Of a DNA stretch of 35,994 nucleotides, positions 34,637 to 35,994 are shown piece by piece; position 1 is the first letter of the stretch, and every line of letters begins with the position of its first letter. Source of the DNA: Clostridiaceae bacterium (GTDB lineage Bacteria; Bacillota; Clostridia; Saccharofermentanales; UBA5734); assembly GCA_012523135.1 (NCBI GenBank), contig JAAYJD010000023.1:1-35994 (forward strand), given 5' to 3'. Under the pieces are notes generated by a model. The model was given only the letters and a program-made list of their open reading frames with translations. It made no database searches and was not told where the DNA came from. A program made the translations under genes and the position numbers.

Positions 34637-35005
34637 TTATTTTCTCTTGCCTGCCGTGGTGCGTTTGGGACCCTTGCGGGTGCGGGCATTGGTTTTGGTG
34701 CGCTGTCCGCGTACCGGCAAGCCGAGCCTGTGGCGGCGACCGCGGTAGCAGCCGATCTCCGTCAGGCGTTTGATGTTCATGGCGATGGTCCTTCTCAGGT
34801 CACCTTCGACCATGTAGCCGTTCTCAATGGTATCCCTGATCTTCGAGACATCGTCTTCGCTAAGATCTTTTGCGCGTGTATCAGGATTCACGCCGCAGGT
34901 AGCCAGAATTTTTTTGGACAGTGTCCTGCCGATGCCATAGATATAGCAAAGCGCTATCTCTACGCGCTTTTCATTGGGCAGATCCACTCCGGCAATTCGT
35001 GCCAT
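34637..35005 (-). CDS. rpsM: 30S ribosomal protein S13
   Basis: A 122-residue S13 of the 30S head, starting [14 protein letters not shown], with the GIG motif and the basic tail [19 protein letters not shown] lies before the ATG. A 126-base gap separates it from rpmJ upstream. Confidence 0.98.
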   Translation of the reverse strand: MARIAGVDLPNEKRVEIALCYIYGIGRTLSKKILATCGVNPDTRAKDLSEDDVSKIRDTIENGYMVEGDLRRTIAMNIKRLTEIGCYRGRRHRLGLPVRGQRTKTNARTRKGPKRTTAGKRK

Positions 35006-35131
35006 CAGTTTGCACCTCCATCGTACAAGGGGTCAAATGTTTCTCTATCTTCAACACGTAGGAGTATTGTCCGGCCGTTAAGCCAGAGCAGCCGCACCCC
35101 TGCGCCGTGCGTAACTGAAGAAGGCTGTTGG
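35006..35131 (-). promoter_or_regulatory. leader region between rpmJ and rpsM
   Basis: This 126-base gap is unusually long for the operon. Its upstream edge holds a hairpin AAGGCTG-loop-CAGCCTT (35121-35139) that overlaps the rpmJ stop, followed by a GC-rich stretch. It lies where S4 binds the alpha-operon leader in E. coli; I cannot confirm a pseudoknot from reading alone. Confidence 0.3.
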
Positions 35132-35341
<210 letters not shown>

Positions 35342-35356
35342 TTATTTTTAACCGCC

Positions 35357-35575
35357 CTACTTGGCGCGCCAGGTGATTCGTCCCCTGGTCAGGTCATAGG
35401 GCGACAACTCGAGTGTTACACGGTCTCCGGTCAGGATTTTGATGTAGTTCTGACGGAGCTTGCCGGAAATATGCGCGGTTATTTCATGGCCGTTTTCCAG
35501 ACGGACCTTGAAAACAGCGTTGGGCAGGGTATCCGTCACGATGCCTTCGACTTCGATGGTGTCTTCTTTGGACAT
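35357..35575 (-). CDS. infA: translation initiation factor IF-1
   Basis: A 72-residue IF-1 with an OB fold; the start [11 protein letters not shown] and the tail [11 protein letters not shown] are typical. It binds the 30S A site during initiation. Its ATG follows the stop of the KOW gene directly, with GGAGG inside that gene's end. Confidence 0.98.
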   Translation of the reverse strand: MSKEDTIEVEGIVTDTLPNAVFKVRLENGHEITAHISGKLRQNYIKILTGDRVTLELSPYDLTRGRITWRAK

Positions 35576-35899
35576 TCAGGTTCCTCCTTCGTTGCGGGCA
35601 GGATTAAGTGGGTGCTTCAGGTTATAGGGACTCAGCAGCTGGCGGATCCGGGCGTTTTTTTGCCCGTCATCACCCAGTTTCTGCAGGTCTTCCAGGAATT
35701 CGGTCTGCTCGTCCGGATCGACAATCCGGACGTGGCGGACATTCTTGAGCTTGAGCTTGCTGACCGGCCTGGACGATCCGTCGCAGAGCCAGACGCGGTC
35801 GGCAGCGGTTTGCAGGACCAGGTAGCTGCTGTTCTTGTCATGTCCGGCGACTGAACGGACGACCATGCCCGGACGGATGTCATGCACGAATGATGTCAT
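35576..35899 (-). CDS. KOW-domain RNA-binding protein (L14e-like)
   Basis: A 107-residue protein with an N-terminal KOW-like segment ([19 protein letters not shown]) followed by strands [18 protein letters not shown]. Proteins of this kind lie between map and infA in many Clostridia and are thought to bind ribosomal RNA; the role is not established. Its ATG overlaps the map stop by four bases (ATGA) and its stop touches the infA ATG. Confidence 0.9.
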   Translation of the reverse strand: MTSFVHDIRPGMVVRSVAGHDKNSSYLVLQTAADRVWLCDGSSRPVSKLKLKNVRHVRIVDPDEQTEFLEDLQKLGDDGQKNARIRQLLSPYNLKHPLNPARNEGGT

Positions 35900-35994
35900 G
35901 CCGGCTGTTCTCCCGGCCAGGTTGTCAAGACCTTGGGGCCGTCGTCTGTCACCGCAAAGGTGTTTTCGTAATGGGCGGACGGCTTGTTATCTGC
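35896..35994 (-). CDS. map: methionine aminopeptidase, C-terminal end (5' end outside window)
   Basis: The last 32 codons of a type I methionine aminopeptidase. The segment [19 protein letters not shown] is the family's C-terminal signature, holding one of the active-site Glu residues (in YEN the Glu binds metal). The gene begins beyond the window edge. It is the first visible gene of the alpha-operon block, overlapping the KOW gene by four bases. Confidence 0.93.
   Translation of the reverse strand, partial: ADNKPSAHYENTFAVTDDGPKVLTTWPGEQPA

Overview
The window is a GC-rich bacterial chromosome segment with dense protein coding and short intergenic gaps. No tRNA, rRNA, CRISPR array, insertion sequence or prophage was seen. 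It most likely comes from a high-GC member of the Clostridia. The evidence is the order map / KOW protein / infA / rpmJ / rpsM / rpsK / rpsD / rpoA / rplQ / ECF-ATPase / ecfT / truA, an L17 with the long internal insertion known from clostridial relatives, a C_GCAxxG_C_C protein, and strong AGGAGG-type ribosome binding sites. The family cannot be fixed from the sequence alone.

Layout: (1) 1-1926 (+) is the 3' part of a large beta-rich protein of unknown family. (2) 1932-9443 (-) is one long gene train: fucose-isomerase-like protein, class II ketose-bisphosphate-type aldolase, FGGY sugar kinase, mannitol-1-phosphate-dehydrogenase-like protein, a conserved hypothetical, and an Fpg/Nei-fold protein lacking its catalytic residues. 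The first four look like an isomerase-kinase-aldolase sugar pathway with a polyol-phosphate side branch and an unknown substrate. (3) 9697-10302 (+) is Mn-type superoxide dismutase with a clear terminator. (4) 10367-14096 (-) holds a 611-residue coiled-coil protein with a RelE-like tail, a C_GCAxxG_C_C protein and an MFS transporter. (5) 14357-15430 (+) is a GAPDH strikingly like the trypanosomatid glycosomal enzyme, behind a promoter overlapped by a perfect palindrome. (6) 15529-17772 (-) is tdh-kbl, threonine to glycine plus acetyl-CoA. (7) 18116-19798 is a divergent HxlR regulator and an Fe-S aldo/keto reductase. (8) 19850-21563 (-) is bioY and birA, with a perfect BirA-type inverted repeat over the bioY promoter. 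(9) 21719-24341 (+) is a PlsC acyltransferase with zinc ribbon and C-terminal domain, overlapping a GltS-type symporter. (10) 24347-30112 (-) is DUF4432, cyclophilin, pncB, truA, glucokinase and ecfT. (11) 30116-35994 (-) is a fused double ECF ATPase followed upstream by the alpha ribosomal operon, ending in the 3' end of map.

Functional links: the fused EcfA and EcfT make the energising module for S-components such as BioY, and BirA probably regulates bioY and attaches the imported biotin. Glucokinase and GAPDH serve central glycolysis. The long minus-strand sugar cluster should feed trioses into the same pathway. Most genes are ordinary housekeeping genes. The points that depart from the expected are the sugar cluster, the non-catalytic Fpg-like protein, the 611-residue protein, the GAPDH type and its operator, the BirA box geometry, and the ATPase fusion.
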